The position numbers were made by a program, and so were the translations under genes. Of a DNA stretch of 5,887 nucleotides, positions 5,146 to 5,887 are shown in pieces (positions within the stretch are counted from its first letter, which is position 1; every line of letters begins with the position of its first letter). This DNA comes from an uncultured Clostridia bacterium (GTDB taxonomy: Bacteria; Bacillota; Clostridia; Oscillospirales; JAAYOS01), in assembly GCA_944386395.1 (NCBI GenBank), contig CALXAZ010000061.1:1-5887 (forward strand), in the 5' to 3' direction. A model generated the notes under the pieces. That model was not told the origin of the DNA. It was given only the letters and a program-made list of their open reading frames with translations, and did no database searches.

Positions 5146-5300
5146 TCCTACTCCAAAGGCAACAGCTGTTGACTTCCATAAAGCTAATATAGCTTTGGTA
5201 AACTGAATTTATCTATTTTACGAAATATTTTTAATGGCCTGTGCCACTACAACTATATTTTGAATCTTGCGCAATGCTGCGGGCTATATGATTTCATTTT

Positions 5301-5355
5301 AAAACCCCGCTCCAGTAAGACACACAACCGAGTGCGATACTGGAGCGGGGGTTTT
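5301..5355. terminator. Bidirectional terminator between cargo 2 and the S1-domain gene
   Basis: CCCCGCTCCAGTA at 5305-5317 pairs with 5338-5350 (13 bp). After one unpaired G at 5351, AAAA (5301-5304) pairs with TTTT (5352-5355). It serves the plus-strand secreted-protein gene and the minus-strand S1-domain gene, whose stop is at 5367. The 155 bases before it hold only short hairpins, such as AAAGCTA/TAGCTTT at 5180-5196. Confidence 0.85.
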
Positions 5356-5413
5356 ATATTATACTATCACAGATTCTGCCGGATGATCCGCGTGATGATG
5401 CCCAAGGCGATGC
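5301..5413. repeat. Copy B2 of the duplicated terminator plus S1-domain gene 3' end
   Basis: This is the intact counterpart of 3556-3665. Similarity ends at 5413, inside the S1-domain gene; beyond that point the left copy is deleted. Confidence 0.88.
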
Positions 5414-5887
5414 CCCGCTCCACATCCAAATGGGTGACGGCAAAGGATACATCATCCTTTTTCCCGGGCGTCCGGTAGTCATAGCAGGAGTGGGCCACCG
5501 CGTTGACACCATTGGCAAGCCGGACATAGACCACGCCCTTGTGTACATCGGTCACTTTCCCGGCGTATTTGCCCTGGATACGGCATTTCTGCAGGTTGTC
5601 CCGGTCCGTGTTCTCCGATGTGCTTTTGATGTCGGCACGGATGCCAAGATCCTCCAAACTGTTGCGCCGCACACCGAGGATGCGGACCAGCACTTCGTCG
5701 CCTACGGAGAAACGCTCATGGGCGTCGCCGATCCAGTCCCATGCCAAATCGCGGGCCAGAATCGACGTCTCGACGCCGAACACCTCTACACGAACGACCT
5801 TCTCCGCTACCGCAATGACGCGGGCCTGAACGATGCGCCCCTCGTAAATGCGGTACTTGCCCTCGGAATCCAGATCAAAATAGAAGG
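5367..5887 (-). CDS. S1 RNA-binding domain protein, C-terminal part (5' end outside window)
   Basis: The minus-strand frame is open from the right edge to TGA at 5369-5367, giving 172 visible residues; the GTG at 5783 is internal. The visible part starts FYFDLDSEGKYRIYEGRIVQ. Two S1-like beta-barrel segments follow: GRIVQARVIAVAEKVVRVEV through VGDEVLVRIL, and YAGKVTDVHKGVVYVRLANG through GKKDDVSFAVTHL. The protein ends GIITRIIRQNL. S1 domains bind single-stranded RNA or DNA. I recall close relatives encoded on clostridial integrative conjugative elements, where their job is unclear, so the window is probably inside or beside such an element. The gene is distinctly GC-rich compared with the cargo genes. 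Its last codons are duplicated at 3619-3665. Confidence 0.8.
   Translation of the reverse strand, partial: FYFDLDSEGKYRIYEGRIVQARVIAVAEKVVRVEVFGVETSILARDLAWDWIGDAHERFSVGDEVLVRILGVRRNSLEDLGIRADIKSTSENTDRDNLQKCRIQGKYAGKVTDVHKGVVYVRLANGVNAVAHSCYDYRTPGKKDDVSFAVTHLDVERGIALGIITRIIRQNL

Noticed and set aside
5160..5196. Palindrome CAACAGCTGTTG and hairpin AAAGCTA/TAGCTTT after the 268-aa gene
   Set aside because: They are short, with no T-run; the real terminator is at 5301-5355. I see no reason to call an operator.
4684..5206. Frames overlapping the 268-aa secreted protein on both strands
   Set aside because: They are shadows of a gene with a signal peptide and strong ribosome binding site; their products are unlike natural proteins.
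5260..5829. Plus-strand frames opposite the S1-domain gene
   Set aside because: The minus strand encodes a clear S1 repeat protein across this whole stretch; the plus frames are Arg/Ser/Thr-rich shadows typical of GC-rich DNA.
1..5887. CRISPR array, tRNA, rRNA or insertion sequence
   Set aside because: I saw no regularly spaced repeats, no tRNA cloverleaf, no rRNA and no transposase. The repeats present are single-pair duplications of gene ends.

Overview
The window looks like accessory DNA from a low-to-mid GC Gram-positive bacterium, most likely a gut-type Clostridia (Oscillospiraceae/Lachnospiraceae range). The reasons are strong AGGAGG-type ribosome binding sites, GTG starts, Sec signal peptides ending in AFA/AYA-A, a sigma factor paired with a DUF4367-type anti-sigma protein, and at the right edge an S1-domain protein of a kind I associate with clostridial integrative conjugative elements. 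Base composition shifts from gene to gene: the right-edge gene is GC-rich, while the 97-aa membrane protein is very AT-rich. This fits a mosaic cargo region. The exact species cannot be read from the sequence.

Left block (1-2610), all on the plus strand: the C-terminal part of a sigma-70 family factor, overlapping by 4 bases a membrane-anchored DUF4367-type anti-sigma protein; a perfect 21-bp hairpin whose 3' arm contains the ribosome binding site of the next gene; a 117-aa secreted protein; a possible 45-aa cationic ORF; a 320-aa secreted protein; and a perfect 20-bp bidirectional terminator. No terminator is visible before 2565, so this may be one operon in which the sigma/anti-sigma pair controls secreted cargo. 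A minus-strand gene for a membrane-anchored 173-aa protein (2606-3127) converges on the same terminator.

Middle block (3128-4029): about 900 bases without an intact gene. It is a graveyard rather than empty. It holds two short unidentified coding traces, a second copy of the right-edge terminator joined to the last 14 codons and stop of the S1-domain gene, a C-rich scar, a second decayed copy of the anti-sigma gene end plus its hairpin, and a small ORF broken by an amber codon.

Right block (4030-5887): a two-gene plus-strand unit encoding a 97-aa three-helix membrane protein and a 268-aa secreted protein with a long hydrophobic Gly/Ala-rich stretch, then a terminator facing the minus-strand S1-domain gene, which runs off the right edge.

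Main interpretation: the marker order is anti-sigma end + hairpin, cargo 1, terminator + S1 end, scar, anti-sigma end + hairpin (relic), cargo 2, terminator + S1 gene. This is what a tandem duplication of a sigma/anti-sigma/cargo cassette would leave after deletion of its middle, with the two cargo slots holding different secreted proteins. The secreted proteins have no function I can assign; an antimicrobial or cell-surface role is a hypothesis.
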